From contig NC_134441.1 of assembly GCF_030867145.1 (NCBI RefSeq), forward strand, positions 8,000,992 through 8,064,991: a stretch of DNA of 64,000 nucleotides, read 5' to 3'. This stretch comes from Opisthocomus hoazin (taxonomy: Eukaryota; Chordata; Aves; Opisthocomiformes; Opisthocomidae). Below are positions 52,756 through 64,000 of this stretch, piece by piece. The position numbers were made by a program, and so were the translations under genes. The notes below the pieces were generated by a model. The model did no database searches, was not told the origin of the DNA, and saw only the letters and a program-made list of their open reading frames with translations. Within the stretch, counting starts at the first letter, position 1, and each line of letters starts with the position of its first letter.

Positions 52756-53034
52756 TTATTGTAAGGCTGTGAAGGAGGCTGCAGACCTGCCCTGAGCTCC
52801 GGCCCTCCTGCCCCCCAGCCACACGGTGTCTGATTTCTGATACCCTGTGCGATTCTGTCTGGAGCTGTGCTCACCTTCAGAGAGCACCGAGACATCTGGA
52901 GAATTCTCTGAGTCTGAAGAGGTGTTCTTCAGCCACAGAGCCACTCGAGCCACACTTTCAGGGTCTCTGTGTGCGTGACTTTTGTGTCTGGTCTGGAGAG
53001 ACGCCTTGCAGTTGCTAAGTGTCCAGGTAAACAT
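52756..53034 (-). other. unrecognised 92-codon open frame in a GC-rich patch
   Basis: The minus-strand frame starts MFTWTLSNC and has a Ser/Asp/Glu-rich segment (SSDSENSPDVSVLSEGE) resembling a casein-kinase-2-type acidic patch. The DNA is richer in GC and CpG than its neighbours (52,680-53,030). I recognise no family, see no clear flanking splice sites on that strand and no promoter. A plus-strand frame (LQRAPRHLENSLSLKRC...) is open over the same DNA up to a TAA just before a CAG|GTAAAC donor-like site near 53,027. It may be an exon of an unknown transcript, a decayed gene copy, or chance. Confidence 0.15.
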
Positions 53035-53689
53035 ATTCCATATGTCTTTTGTGCTCTCTGAGGTATCCTAGCCCCAGAGAGTCTGATATAAATAATATTT
53101 TACCAGAAATAATTCAGCACTTGAAGGCAAGCAGAATAGATGACCTAAATAGATGCCTTTCACCTATGAATATCCATATCAGTCGTTCTTTGTGTCAGTC
53201 TGGCCGTGAGAGATAAAAAAAATACAGAACCATGCGGCTTTTACAAAGTTTGAGAAATTCTTAGTAATGCCAGGAACTAATAAATTACTGCTTATCAGAA
53301 ATATGAATGTCATGTCTCAATGCCTGCGTTTCTAAAAGAAACTTCAAAAGAATATCTTTGTCTTATGGATTCCCTGGTTTTTCATAAAAGGCTGAAAAAC
53401 ACTTTTTAGAACCTTAAACTGCTGTCTTCTCTCAAATCTGTCTTGACAGCTGTTTAATGGTATTACCATCACAAATGGACTTCACCAATGCTGGAGACAT
53501 CTGAGCAGTTTTAAATGACATTGGAGTTCATGCAGGCATCCTGCCTAGAAAGTAGCTAGATTAAAGGCTAAACTCATCTTGTCTGCTGTGAGCTGTGATA
53601 TATCCAATATAGGAAATGGGAGCACTACAGGCCAGAAGCTGGAGAGAGTAAGATGGAAAGAAAATGGTACTAAAGACGAGCAAGTCGGG

Positions 53690-53818
53690 GGTATGGATAC
53701 TTTGGTTAGGTACTGTCCAAAAGCCATGGGTTCAATTTCTAATCTATGTTTTTCTAATCAGCATAATTCCTGTGACTGTGCACAATGAGCCTCTGTTTTC
53801 CTCATTTCAAGCTCTTAA
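53690..53818 (+). repeat. MIR-like SINE relic with tRNA-like head
   Basis: ACTTTGGTTAGGTACTGTCC resembles a tRNA-derived A-box region. GGTTCAATTTC (53729-53739) resembles the B box GGTTCGAATCC. Downstream, CCTGTGACTGTGC and GAGCCTCTGTTTTCCTCATT match the MIR core order (GCTGTGTGACC...TGCCTCAGTTTCCTCAT). The element is on the plus strand, old and incomplete at its 3' end. Confidence 0.45.
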
Positions 53819-56800
53819 CTTTGGTTTTCAGCTTCAGCTTTTGGGGAAGGATTTCAGCGTTTGTGAGATGGGTAAAGAAGAAAGCATGTAACTCATTAAA
53901 ATGTTATTACTGAAATCATTCCATCTCTTGGACAGTGGCTTTAGATCTGACTTGGAGTAGATTGTGAAGAAAACATATGATGATCAGTTGGCTGTCGTGT
54001 GGACTGCAGGAATACGTACATGATGAGAAGGTACTGGCAAGGGAGCAGGTGCCTGTATGCTTTCCAGTGCCGTGATGGGCAGTGATTGATTTGTTTTGTA
54101 GGTTTTTCTCTGCACTGGTTTCTGGTTTCATTTTCAGATGACTGTACAAGCTTTAGGCCTGACATGTTCCAGAAAGGGCAATATGTGAAAAGTTTTAGTT
54201 TGTGTATTTCAATATTAGCTGTCCAGATCACAGGTTTTTATGACAGTTTTATTTCAGAATTTCATTAGATAGCCTTAAATCACCAAACAATTCTGCATCA
54301 GTAAGTGGATATCACTGGCTAAACACCAAAACAGAGCACTTTTTTTTTTTTAATAGAACCTGTAGAATGTTACATTTTTCCTTAAATAGGTTACTTTCCA
54401 AACCAAGTCACTTCAGAAGTCTTTAGGCTTAACTGTCCTGGCTCTGAATGTGCTATGGGCTTTCTCTCTGAAAGCTATCCCTGTGATCCTCCAGCTGCCC
54501 ATAGACTTTTCCATTTCCAGATGCCAAAACATGATACAAACCCATCTGTTTAACTCTTATTTTTCTCCATTTAATGAACAGGCAGGAGACTTTCCGTTAT
54601 TCTTGCAGGTCGGGTGTTATGGATCACCCTTACAACTTCACTTCTGAGAGCCCCTCTCTATTCAGAAAGGTGGTGTGAAGGCTGATAGTGCTTTAGGGAG
54701 GGGAATCGCCTGAGGTCTTGTTTGTGACCCAAACGCACAAGACTCAGACTACAGATTTTTTTTTTTTTTCCTGTAAGGTGAAGATAGTTTAGCAAACACA
54801 TTTGTTATATGTTTCTAAATTTTGATATCAAGGATGGTGTACTGTTAACAGTGAAATGCAGTGTACTGACATTTTTATGTGAATTATACACCTTTACAGG
54901 ATCCAAAGTCATGTCTTTTTACGGCCTTGTTAGTTGCCACAGTTGATTATGTTTTCTGAGAGGTAAAACTGGATGTTTCCGATTGCTAAAATATAGAATA
55001 AAGCCAAATGCTCAGCTAAATTACTTTTCTTCTGTTTGTAATAAACAATACTCTTCTGTGCTTTATTAGCGGTGTGTGGTGCCTGTCCTTGTCATAGTTC
55101 TCTTCGTCTTTCTCACACTAAAAGCAAAGGGTATTAGTCTGCCTGTCTCAAGGGAGGAGCACTGATCTACTCATGAGGAGGTCTGGCTTACAAAGGCTGT
55201 GAAATCCAGAGGAAATCCTGTGATTGGCAGGGAAAATTGCCACAGACTTGACTTTGCATGCTGTAGCATCACTAGAGAGTGCTTTGATGCTGCCTTGTTT
55301 CCTGCTTATATAGAAACAAAAGTTGCTGCATTCCCAGTTACTACTTTATCTGTTGTAAACATGGTCCCTTGGGAAGGTGATTACTTGGAAATGATTTGCA
55401 TGTTTGACAGCAGGTTCTTTTCCCTGTGTTAAAAATGTAGGGCAGTAGCTGTCGGTAGTGGAGACCCTCTCTTCATTTTTCTGTCTCTTCTGTGGGTGGT
55501 TAATTATATTTGCAGGCCCAAAGAAAAAATCTGCTGTCATGCAGACAATTTTCATTAATTTTGTAATAACTTAATCTGTGTCAAGGAACGTAAAATAGAT
55601 CAAAACCTAAATGAGAATGACTTTTTAAATAATAAAATATTGGCACGCAGCTAAGCTTCAACACATTATCATTCAGACTTGAGAAGCTGTTAACGTTGGA
55701 ATGTTGTGGTGCATCTCAAAGGAACCATTTTTAGTTTAAGATGTTAAATTGCATTAAAATTAAAGTATAAAAATAGCCTCTCCTAAATTACATCTGCAGC
55801 ATGTGACTTCTCAGGCCTATTTACTTTTTTTTTTTGGCCTGCTAAAGTTATGACTGAGAATGTTATAAGCTTTTCTATTATATATATGGTGAAAACCAAT
55901 TAGTCTTCCAGTGCTGGGCCTAGAAGCCTGCTGATGTAATGTACTCGGTCATGAACAAAAGAAAGTTATTAGTCTCATTTGCAGCAGGCTACTCTGGAAG
56001 CTGTAGAGCTATATTCAGATCTTTGAAGGCCGAGTTTCTGAGAAGCTCCAGTGCTATATTTCTTCCCCCGCCGCAATCTCCGGAAATGCAGAGCGTGCAC
56101 TTTACGTCCTCCTCAGGAAACTGGGGAAAGGGAAAACTTGAACACCCCGATAAATGGGCTGCGTCAGGCTGAACAGGGTGGGACCACCATGAGCGCTGCT
56201 GAGAAAAGGGCTCTGATCACAAGCGATGGAGCAGCCATGTGCACTGCAACCCAGAGCTCGCGTGGGTGAGGCAGCGAGTGGTGAGGCTGAGGGAAGGTTA
56301 AAAGGACACATTCGCAGGTTACAAATTACAGTCTGAAGGTGGCACAGAAAACAGTGAATCAAGTATGGAGTGTATGTATTAAAACTAAAATCCCTGCCTT
56401 GTTGGGGAATGTCTGTTTAGGGAAATGGCCACTTGCAAAAATGTATCACTTGTTTTTACCCTCTTACTATACCTTTTCCTTGCTTGGATATTGCCTTTTT
56501 TTTTGGTTTGTTGTTTTTTTTAATGTCTGGCTCACTGGGGATAAGCATAGGGTTTGCATAGTAACAGAGCAGAGATTCTGCTGTCAGTTTTTTCTAAAAG
56601 TTCTGAATTCCTGGAAGCAGCCCTTACCACTATGAACAGGACTTTAATTAATTCCTTGTGTGTGGTTTTGGTTGGTTTTATTATTATTATTAAAAGGTAA
56701 TATTAAAAATATATACCTCAGTAGACCACTTTCCTGTATTCCTTGTCTTACCTTTTTTGGCACATTTTAGTTTGCACTGTTGCTGCAAACCAATGGAATA

Positions 56801-58164
56801 GATCATTCATGGAAGATTTGTTTTTATCTTCTATAATTACTTAAAGATTTCTGGAACTTTTTAAAGCTGGATTAGGAAGTATAAAAATAACATGTCCCCA
56901 TGAAAACTTGATAGGTGGCTTTTGGTTAGTAATGCTGGAATTCAACTGGTGAGCTATACCTTTCACAATAAAATAGTAAATACAAACAGGCTTTGGATTT
57001 GACAGGAACGGAGGACGGAAAGACAAATCTGAAGGGTGACAAATACTTCACATAAATGGAATAGGAGAGCTAGAAGCTCTGAGGAGTTTAAACTAGTACT
57101 GGCTGGCTTTTTGTGTCTTAACAAAATACTGTGGTTTTAGTGGCTCTGATCACCGTGCTTAGTAAAATAAATGATTACTTTAACGTTCATTGCTGTCACT
57201 GATGTCCTTGGCAATTGTATCATTTTAGGGTATGTAGGAAACAAACTATTTGGCCAGACTGTTTTCTTCATGAGATGTTCTTAAAGCTGAGTGTGGATGT
57301 CATCTTACAGAACTGATGCGTGAAGAGTGCCATACCTGTGTTTGTTGTTTGCTTGTTTGGGGTTTGTTAACGACTGATTAGTGTTACTCTGTTAGTATGT
57401 ATTTTATTGTTTTAGCAAAATATTATCTAAAACCAGATGAAGATGGTTGATCTTGCAGTTCTTTACATAAACTCAGAATAAAATGTATTGCGTGTGACTT
57501 CTGTAAGTAGTTAATTGCAAGATGGCGTTTGATTTCTGAGTTTTGTCTCATGATGACAATAACATACTGAAGGCTGGAATACAGTGTAAAGGGACCAAAA
57601 CCCAAGTCATCTTATGCTTAATTAGTCCCACAAATCTGATTTCATGCTTTTTGTTAAAAATGGAGTAGCTTTTGGGTAAACATTAGTCTTCATTTTCTAC
57701 ATATACGTGTAAGAGCACATAAATTCTATGCTTTGAATTACCAGCTAGTACTGATTTACAGTCAAAGATAAAAACATTGCTGACATGGGGGAAGAGCTCC
57801 AGGAATTTTTATTTAGAACCTTCCAAACTATGTTCCTGCTTGTTCCCAGAGTTCTTCTGAAATCCATAAAATTAGTTTTCTGTCTTGACTGCAGGAGAAG
57901 ATTGTATGTTTGCAGTATCCAACGCATGCTTGAATGGGATTATAGAAGTTAAGGGAATTGGGTATGTCTTCTTGCATTGCTAGGTCAACTGAATGAGTGT
58001 CGCTTGGATTTGTAGTCCAGAAGTATCGCTCATGGGAATTACCAGCTTTAGTTTAGTGCTTTGGGAACAGCTGACCTTGTTGGAAGCCATCGTACAAGCT
58101 TTATTCATCTGGCCCTTTGTCACTTTTAGCAAAATCATTTCAGAATGAGTCCCTGGCTATGTCC

Positions 58165-58330
58165 GTACCATTCTGAGCAGTGTTACAGCCTCCTGAACAG
58201 CTGAATGTATAGTTCGCATTCTGTTCCGCTTCCGTTTGTCGGATTGTCTGCTGACAGCCTGTGTGAGCATACTTGGTCGCAATAGCTGCTTCCTCACTGG
58301 CAAGCAGCAAGGTTCAGCAACGGACCTTTG
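58165..58330. promoter_or_regulatory. small CpG-retaining patch
   Basis: Seven CpGs occur in about 165 bp (GTCCGT, TTCGC, TTCCGCTTCCG, GTCGG, GTCGC, AACGG) against a depleted background, with CTTCCG ETS-like cores. No open frame of note. It is a candidate intronic regulatory element. Confidence 0.25.
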
Positions 58331-60397
58331 AGGAACAAAACCAAGATTCTGCCACTGGAGAATGGTTACAGGTAATCCATAGACCAGGAAAAGTGGAAAG
58401 ATGAGTGCACTTGGCCTCAGCAGTGAATTACAGAAGCATTTGCTTAAAGAGCATTGTTCTGTACTTTTCCATTTAAAGAATGATTTAATTGCATGTGAAT
58501 TAAGGTATTTTTAGATGGATTACGGCTCTCAATGAATTTCATAAACTATGACCTCTGTTCTGCAACCTCTTCTCAAAGGCTTGCAAAAATATCCAAGCTG
58601 CTTAACCATGATGACATAATTGTCAAATACATAATTGTGCTTTGACTGCCTGTGGCACTTGCTGTCACTTGAAAATGTCAGAAACTACTACTATAGGCTA
58701 TGCAGCCATTTAAATATCTGTCCGTAGTATATTCTTTGCTTGATGAAAAAACTTCCATGCCTTGTATACTAGTGCATGCTTTCTGATGATTTTAGATTTC
58801 ATAAAGCAACTACAAAACCTCTGAATAAGCTTACAGAACTCTGAAACATTGGGTGGAACTGGATTTACAGTCCTTTACGAAGAACTCAGAGTAGGACCCA
58901 TCGTAATTTGCAACTAGAAACAAAAATCTTCCCGATGTTCTGAAGTTGGAAATAATTTGTTAGTTTCTCAATATACATATGAATCACGATGGTGTTAACA
59001 ACAGACGTTACGACAGTCCAGTACCAGTTTGCTCCATGGATGCACCTGACCTGATGTCATGAACTTCTATTGGAATTGCTCTTTTAAGTGTCCATGTTAA
59101 TGAGAAGCAGATTGTTTACTGGGGTCAAGTTGTTAAAAAAGTACGGTCAAAACCTTTTTTGGAAACAGATTTTGCCATTGCGGATAGGGAACCGGCACTG
59201 TTAACACATTGTCATTTCGTCATTTCTTATACATGCATTGAAACGTTTTAGAATGTCCTAAACACGTCCCATGTATTGTCAGTGAACTCAAGCCTTCTCA
59301 GTAACTTCTTTCTGTTTTGCAAGCTCTAGTCAAGAATATTCTGTTACTGGGTTATAGAGCAGGAAAATGAGTGCTAGAAGTAACGTGCACTTTGAATAGT
59401 TGGAAAGGTTAGCTTGGGTTCTTCAGAGGAGAGAAAACCTACATGGAATATTATCCATCCCCCCCCCTTTTCTTTTTTTTCTGAGAGCCCGTTGTCTATA
59501 TTAAACTTGATACTTTGCTCCTTTTTGCTTGACAGCTTCACTTCTGAGAGTCCATCTGCTTCAAGAAGATTTCAGTGTTTCATGACAGCTACAATATTTT
59601 GAATGTAGTAAATCTGTGTAAGCTAATGATGAGGAGCCTTTCCAAAGGTTCCGATTATGGCAAGTAGCAAAGCTCAGGCTTGCGGGTACCGCTCTGCTGC
59701 CCTCTGCCTACCAATGTCACTCAGTAAATGTTTCCTCCTTTCCTTTTTTCTTGTCCTGAAAATTTTCCTTTCATCGTATTTTTTTAAGTGTTGTCTTTAC
59801 TATTCAACATTGATGAAGGTGTCCTTACAGCTTACACCCCTTTAATGAAGTCTTGAAAAGCCTGTAGAAGAAAATGACACAATTCCTGTGCTGTTTTCCT
59901 CTTCCTTTGGTTGGGGCTATTGAAGTCTGGATGTTTCACTCCCCCCTGCCCCACTAAGGCTGAGCCCTGAAGCAAACTATGGCAGGAGGGGGAAAACACC
60001 AAGCGTGAGACATGCACTGCTGGAAGCTGTGAGCCCAGAAGGCAGCAGTCTCTTGCAGCTCTGGCAATGCTGTACCTACGTTTTGTCTTTCAGAATTTGT
60101 CCTTCCAAACCTACTAGCATCCCCAGGTGCTAAAACACACAGTATAGCTCTGTCTGGAGTCTGCATGCCAGTTCCAAATTTGTGAAAACATAACTCTGTT
60201 GGCAGCTGTGCCATTCAAAGCTGTCTCTCAAAAATACACTTTCTGAGTACTGCTCTCTTGGAAAGCAGGAATGCTGATGGGAGACAACAGAGTTCTAAAT
60301 GGCAGGTTAAGAAATACCGAAGTCCGTGTCTGGGCTTTGACAGCCTTCTTTCCGTAATCCAGTCAAGTGAAAAGATGCAGCTAAAGTTAGCAGCACA

Positions 60398-60467
60398 GGT
60401 TTTTTTCCTGCCTTTTTTCCCACTTTCTTTCCTTTTTTTTTTTTTTTTTTTTCCTTCCTGCTTCCTA
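60398..60467. repeat. polypyrimidine tract with T20
   Basis: About 70 bases of nearly pure pyrimidine include an uninterrupted run of 20 T (60433-60452). The minus-strand frame across it reads as a Lys-rich string and is an artefact. It could be the tail of an insertion on the minus strand, but no body is recognisable. Confidence 0.75.
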
Positions 60468-61028
60468 GAGTCAAGCTGAAGTGCTTGCTTTAGGTAATGG
60501 AGGAAGTTTTCTCTTTCCAAATAGATTCTCATTGCTTTGGTATTTGTATCTAGATAAAACAGAGTGCTTTTTCATCCTGGCTAGGGAAGAGACATTCCTG
60601 ACTGCTGCCTTAATATCTGTATTAGTTTTCAGTTTTTAGAAGTGAAATCGTGCTACTCAGCTGCTGTGAATTGATTTACGCAGCACTTTCAGGAGCTCCA
60701 CACCTTTGCACCCGTGAGTGCATGGACACCTATTCTGTGGAGAGAAACTGAAAGGTAACCTAATGAAAGTAGTGTCAAGGGTGCTGCTGTACCTTAGAGA
60801 GGAAGGGTGTGGAATGGGTAGTTTGACTGAAGAGGAGTTTAGTGTTCGTAGAATAGAAGTATTAGGTGGAACACATCAGGTTAAAATGAAGGAGCTGTTC
60901 TTTACAATATGTGATCTTACTTTGAGAGGAAGATATTCAGAACTGCCAACCAGCTTTGTCTAAATGGTGGTGGCTCTGCTCTTTGAACTAGCTGTGTGTG
61001 TCCAGACCTACCACTGATGCTGACACAC

Positions 61029-61085
61029 TGCTGCTTTAAAGTGCTTTGAGACACGAACAGGATAGCACCCATAGAAATGCTTCAT
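61029..61085 (+). repeat. possible 3' tail of an old SINE
   Basis: TTTAAAGTGCTTTGAGACAC and CATAGAAATGC resemble the conserved 3' tail of CORE-SINEs (TAAAGCGCTTTGAGA...TATAAATGC). It lies some 200 bases before a separate SINE head. Weak. Confidence 0.2.
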
Positions 61086-61239
61086 TTCCCGCTTTGCTCA
61101 AAAGTCTGGACTTCATTCTTCTCTTATGGCTTTTTTTATCCTCCTCTTTTTAATGGCATGCAAGTGGCATTTTCAGATAACCCTTAAAAATATTCTTTAA
61201 AAAATGGTTACTTTACAGTGTAGTTTTTGTCCTATAGAC

Positions 61240-61430
61240 ATAGAAGGAGCAATTGGCATTTGGTTAAAGCATTGGACTGAAATGCAGGAGGTTTGGATCT
61301 GCTTTTATAGATTTTTAACAATGACCCCCAGGTCAGGAAGCTTTCCTGTTCTGTGGCTTGATTAGTCTAAAATAGGAAAATCTTCCTGGCATGTGCCATT
61401 ACTCAACTCAGTGATAAATCTGGCTTTAAA
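61240..61430 (+). repeat. MIR-like SINE relic with preserved A and B boxes
   Basis: TTGGCATTTGGTTAAAGC (61253-61270) closely resembles a tRNA D arm with a pol III A box (TGGCTTAGTTGGTTAAAGC type). GGTTTGGATCT (61290-61300) fits the B box. The following sequence (AATGACCCCCAGGTCAGGAAG, CCTGTTCTGTGGCTTGATTAG, TCTAAAATAGG) matches the order of the MIR core (TGTGACCTTGGGCAAGT, CTCTGTGCCTCAGTTTCC, TGTAAAATGGGG). It cannot fold as a complete tRNA (no matching acceptor stem), so a functional tRNA gene is unlikely. Confidence 0.5.
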
Positions 61431-62339
61431 AGCACTATTTCAGTGAGTTGGGTGTAAAGCTGGTGGTTGCCAAAGGTTTTGTTTAAATTAGTGTTCAGTT
61501 AAAATGTTTTATAGGTGGTGAACGATGACTGCATTTTTGCAAGCTCTTGTGAATGCATGTGACGTTGTTCTTTACTTCCTTTATTTAAGCTTAAGTTCTT
61601 GGAAGCTGTCCTGAAGAATCTGTATGGTCAGCTTTTCAGGAGAGTTATGGCAGCAAAATGTTTAGGAAGCAGGAAATTTGGCAATTTATGGCAATCATTT
61701 TAATAGAATATTTGTCTGTTTTACATTGTAATAGATAAAGGTAGGCTGTATATTTGAGAGTTATGAATAGAACCTTTGCAAGAATCTTGATTTGCATACA
61801 AATGTGCTGTAAAATCTTCCATTATTGATGGCATGATGTATGCATAAAACATCTGTAAAGAGGACTTTCCTTGTCCAGCGATGTCCAGGTGACTGTTAGG
61901 ATGGCAGGTTAAAACTTCTGTGCTAGCCATTGCTTACGATCAGGGGAAATAAAAGCTCTCCTTACCTGTTCTATATTGTTATGTCTGTTCTATTTAGAAA
62001 GGCGTTTTAAGTTCCAGTTCTAGGCCACTCTTACACAAATGGCTATCATGAATCCTGTTTCAACAACTGTTGCGCTTTCCTGAGTGAGTGCATAAGAAGG
62101 CCAGAACTATTTTTAAATATAGATGCAGTGAATGTTAGCTCAGGTACAAACCCCTCGTACCAAAAGCGGATCCTTTTTCAAAGTGAGAATGCATTACATT
62201 ATCACTGATTTGGGAGTTAAAATGACAAAAGAACACGCAGTTGCAACCCATGGTGGATATACAGTAATTGAAACCATCTAAATGTGGCACTGAACTTTGG
62301 GAGCTCTACTCAGGTTGTTCAGAAGGAGCCTTGGGGCTT

Positions 62340-62540
62340 TTAAAGCAGGCTGTATGCAAATGACAGCCCAGGCGTTTGCACAGCGACTGCTGGGCGAAGA
62401 GATGCTGCCCGGGATTACTGCGTTTATTGCTTCAACAGTAACTAAAGCAGTATAATTCCATTAAGATCTAATCTGAAATTGCTTTCAAGCTCTGTGTGTT
62501 GCATAGAGCAAGGTGCAAATAAATTGTGTGCCTAGATTTC
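62340..62540. promoter_or_regulatory. candidate conserved element with octamer
   Basis: ATGCAAAT (62354-62361) sits in TGTATGCAAATGACAG. It is followed by a CpG-containing stretch (CAGGCGTTTGCACAGCGACTG, CCCGGGATTACTGCG) that includes GGATTA, an OTX/PITX-type core, and GTGCAAATAAATTG near 62,512. There is no open frame or repeat. Putative intronic enhancer by motif content only. Confidence 0.28.
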
Positions 62541-63266
62541 TAACCTGTGTTTTTGAGATCTGAAATACGCATAGAAGAGAGGATCATTTTAGCGTTTTGA
62601 TTAGCACGCAGTGATAGTGCTGGGGGCTCTAATATAAAAGCCTATGAAATTGAACTTGATATGAACCATGACAGGCCTGTTTAATGTGCTGATGCTGGAG
62701 CTTTCTTGGGTTTTTTTTTTCACTTTATTATACAAAACAGGGATGAAGTGATAAGTGTGTTTAGAAACTATCGAAGAAGTGCAGCACAGTGTCATACAGT
62801 AAAGTATTTACCCTGGGGGAAACAGAATGTAGCTTGGTGCTTGTTGTTCCAGCCCTTGAAAGTGCCTGTTTTCTGCAGCTGCTGTTTCCTTGAAGTCTCT
62901 TTTTTGTTGTTGTTTCTCTCTCTCTCTCAATCTTCCTGCTCGAAACAGTGTTATATCGTGACCTGGAAAGAGGAGGATAAACACAACTCTGAATATAAAA
63001 ATAATTACTGTCCTCAAAGAAGGGTGGAGTATTTAGAAATTGAGTGCTTGCACATGCCTGTCATTTTATCTGTAGTGTGAACCAATTACTCATTTCAAGA
63101 CGAAATGATGAAATTGAATCTGGACAGTATCAGAATAATAAAAACCTAACCTGGTAACATCTGTTCTTGAAAATTTACCTCTCTATCTGCTCTGTTTTCT
63201 TCTCTTTATTCTGAGAAGATATTTGACATGTACAAATTAAAAACAATTAGAATACTTTTTGATCTC

Positions 63267-63296
63267 TTAAATTGTTATTTATTTATAACAATTTAA
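63267..63296. repeat. perfect 12-bp inverted repeat (AT hairpin)
   Basis: TTAAATTGTTAT (63267-63278) and ATAACAATTTAA (63285-63296) are exact reverse complements around a 6-base loop. AT-rich hairpins can arise by chance or through template switching. There is no adjacent signal for a small-RNA gene. Confidence 0.8.
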
Positions 63297-64000
63297 ATTA
63301 CCATTGAAAGCTTGTAATTTAGATCTAAACAATGTTTGTAAGAATAAGTTGCATGAAACAGTGGTTTCATCAATAACATTTCAAAAGTCAATCACTGGTA
63401 ATCCAAGTTTAGATTTTAGAGCTCTGTTGAATGATGGTGATATTAAAAAAGAATAACAACCCCCTTGAAGCATTGAGATTTCATTCTGTTATGAAATGCA
63501 CTATGATATAACACTCTACTGTAGTAAAGGTTTGTTAGAAGCCTAGAAATGAAGTCCTTGACTTAACATCTTTGAAGCATAAAGCATCTTTAATATTAAA
63601 GGATCAAATAGGAAAAAATTACAGAGTCTGTGTGAAAGAATTGCTGATAAAAATGTATCTCATTGATGGTTTGCATTTCTAATCTGGTGTGGATTTAGAT
63701 GAAGCATCCTCTTTGTATATTCCACAGTCACAGTACGAGCTCTGATGATACAGTGTAGGTGGGATGGATAAATAGGGAATTGAAGAAAACATACTGGGAT
63801 GATTCTGATATTTTTTTCAATAGAAATACTGGCTTTGCAATCTGGTCTCCTGTAAAAGAGTAGAGTCACATGAAGAATACTTCTTATTGTAAGTTTAGGT
63901 AATCTATTATGCTCTGTTCTTTCAGCTGTGGTTTTCTAGCTTTTGAATATTTACCGTATGGTGAATGACAGCTCCCTATTTATTTGTTTATTGAAACGTG

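Larger units (their letters stand above)
35184..64000 (+). other. start of a very long first intron
   Basis: After the donor at 35,184 no convincing second exon is found over the remaining 28.8 kb. No open frame shows the Ig-domain features (paired Cys, Trp) expected for the next UNC5-type exon. Several acceptor-like T runs followed by CAG exist (for example 41,723-41,740), but the following frames close quickly. The interval is AT-rich with scattered SINE relics, homopolymers and putative conserved elements. If the exon call is wrong, this is simply intergenic DNA. Confidence 0.5.

Noticed and set aside
60215..60532. Minus-strand frame with a Lys-rich segment
   Set aside because: The Lys run is the T20 polypyrimidine tract read on the opposite strand.
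61253..61330. Possible functional tRNA gene
   Set aside because: A-box-like and B-box-like segments are present, but no complementary acceptor stem is visible, and the downstream sequence continues as a SINE core.
1..64000. CRISPR arrays, integrated virus, operon or mobile defence system
   Set aside because: No spaced direct repeats, no long viral-type open frames, no bacterial gene organisation. The sequence is consistently vertebrate non-coding DNA.

Overview
This window looks like a low-gene-density piece of a bird genome, or less likely another sauropsid. The DNA is AT-rich with depleted CpG, and interspersed repeats are sparse. The recognisable repeats are CR1 (chicken repeat 1) LINE tails and old MIR-like tRNA-derived SINE relics. 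There are no operons, ribosome binding sites, CRISPR arrays or other prokaryotic features. Apart from one exon-sized segment, every open reading frame is short, lacks recognisable domains and is not flanked by convincing splice sites. I treat them as chance ORFs. The species cannot be settled from sequence alone.

Layout. Bases 1 to about 34,440 hold no recognisable gene and appear to be intergenic DNA upstream of a promoter. They contain a few microsatellites, a purine-rich minisatellite-like tract (9.7 kb), a striking 29-bp palindrome (11.66 kb), a CpG-retaining patch (17.2-17.5 kb), several AT-rich stretches that look like conserved non-coding elements, and a nested pair of CR1 fragments (30.4-30.8 kb). 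A strong CpG island lies at about 34.5-35.6 kb, with a TATA-less promoter (overlapping GC boxes and an inverted CCAAT box). Inside it is one plausible coding first exon at 35,087-35,183 (+). It encodes a signal peptide of about 32 residues and ends in a consensus splice donor in phase 1. Bases 35,184 to 64,000 show no further exon and are best read as the start of a very long first intron.

Gene identity. The signal peptide has an LGLC-x-W-x-A core followed by R and a split, probably Gly, codon. The phase-1 exon end, the very long intron 1 and the empty upstream flank also fit. The pattern is what I remember of the netrin receptor UNC5D (8p12 in human). This is a recollection-based assignment from about 32 residues and stays tentative; another type I membrane or secreted protein is possible.

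How the parts work together. If the assignment holds, the window is the promoter, exon 1, upstream gene desert and start of intron 1 of a developmentally regulated axon-guidance receptor. The candidate POU/SOX, MAF/NF-E2 and CTCF sites and CpG-retaining patches would then be candidate long-range regulatory elements. I found no convincing new biological system. The best leads are the promoter and exon itself, the nested CR1 insertion, the long palindrome and the CpG-retaining non-promoter patches.
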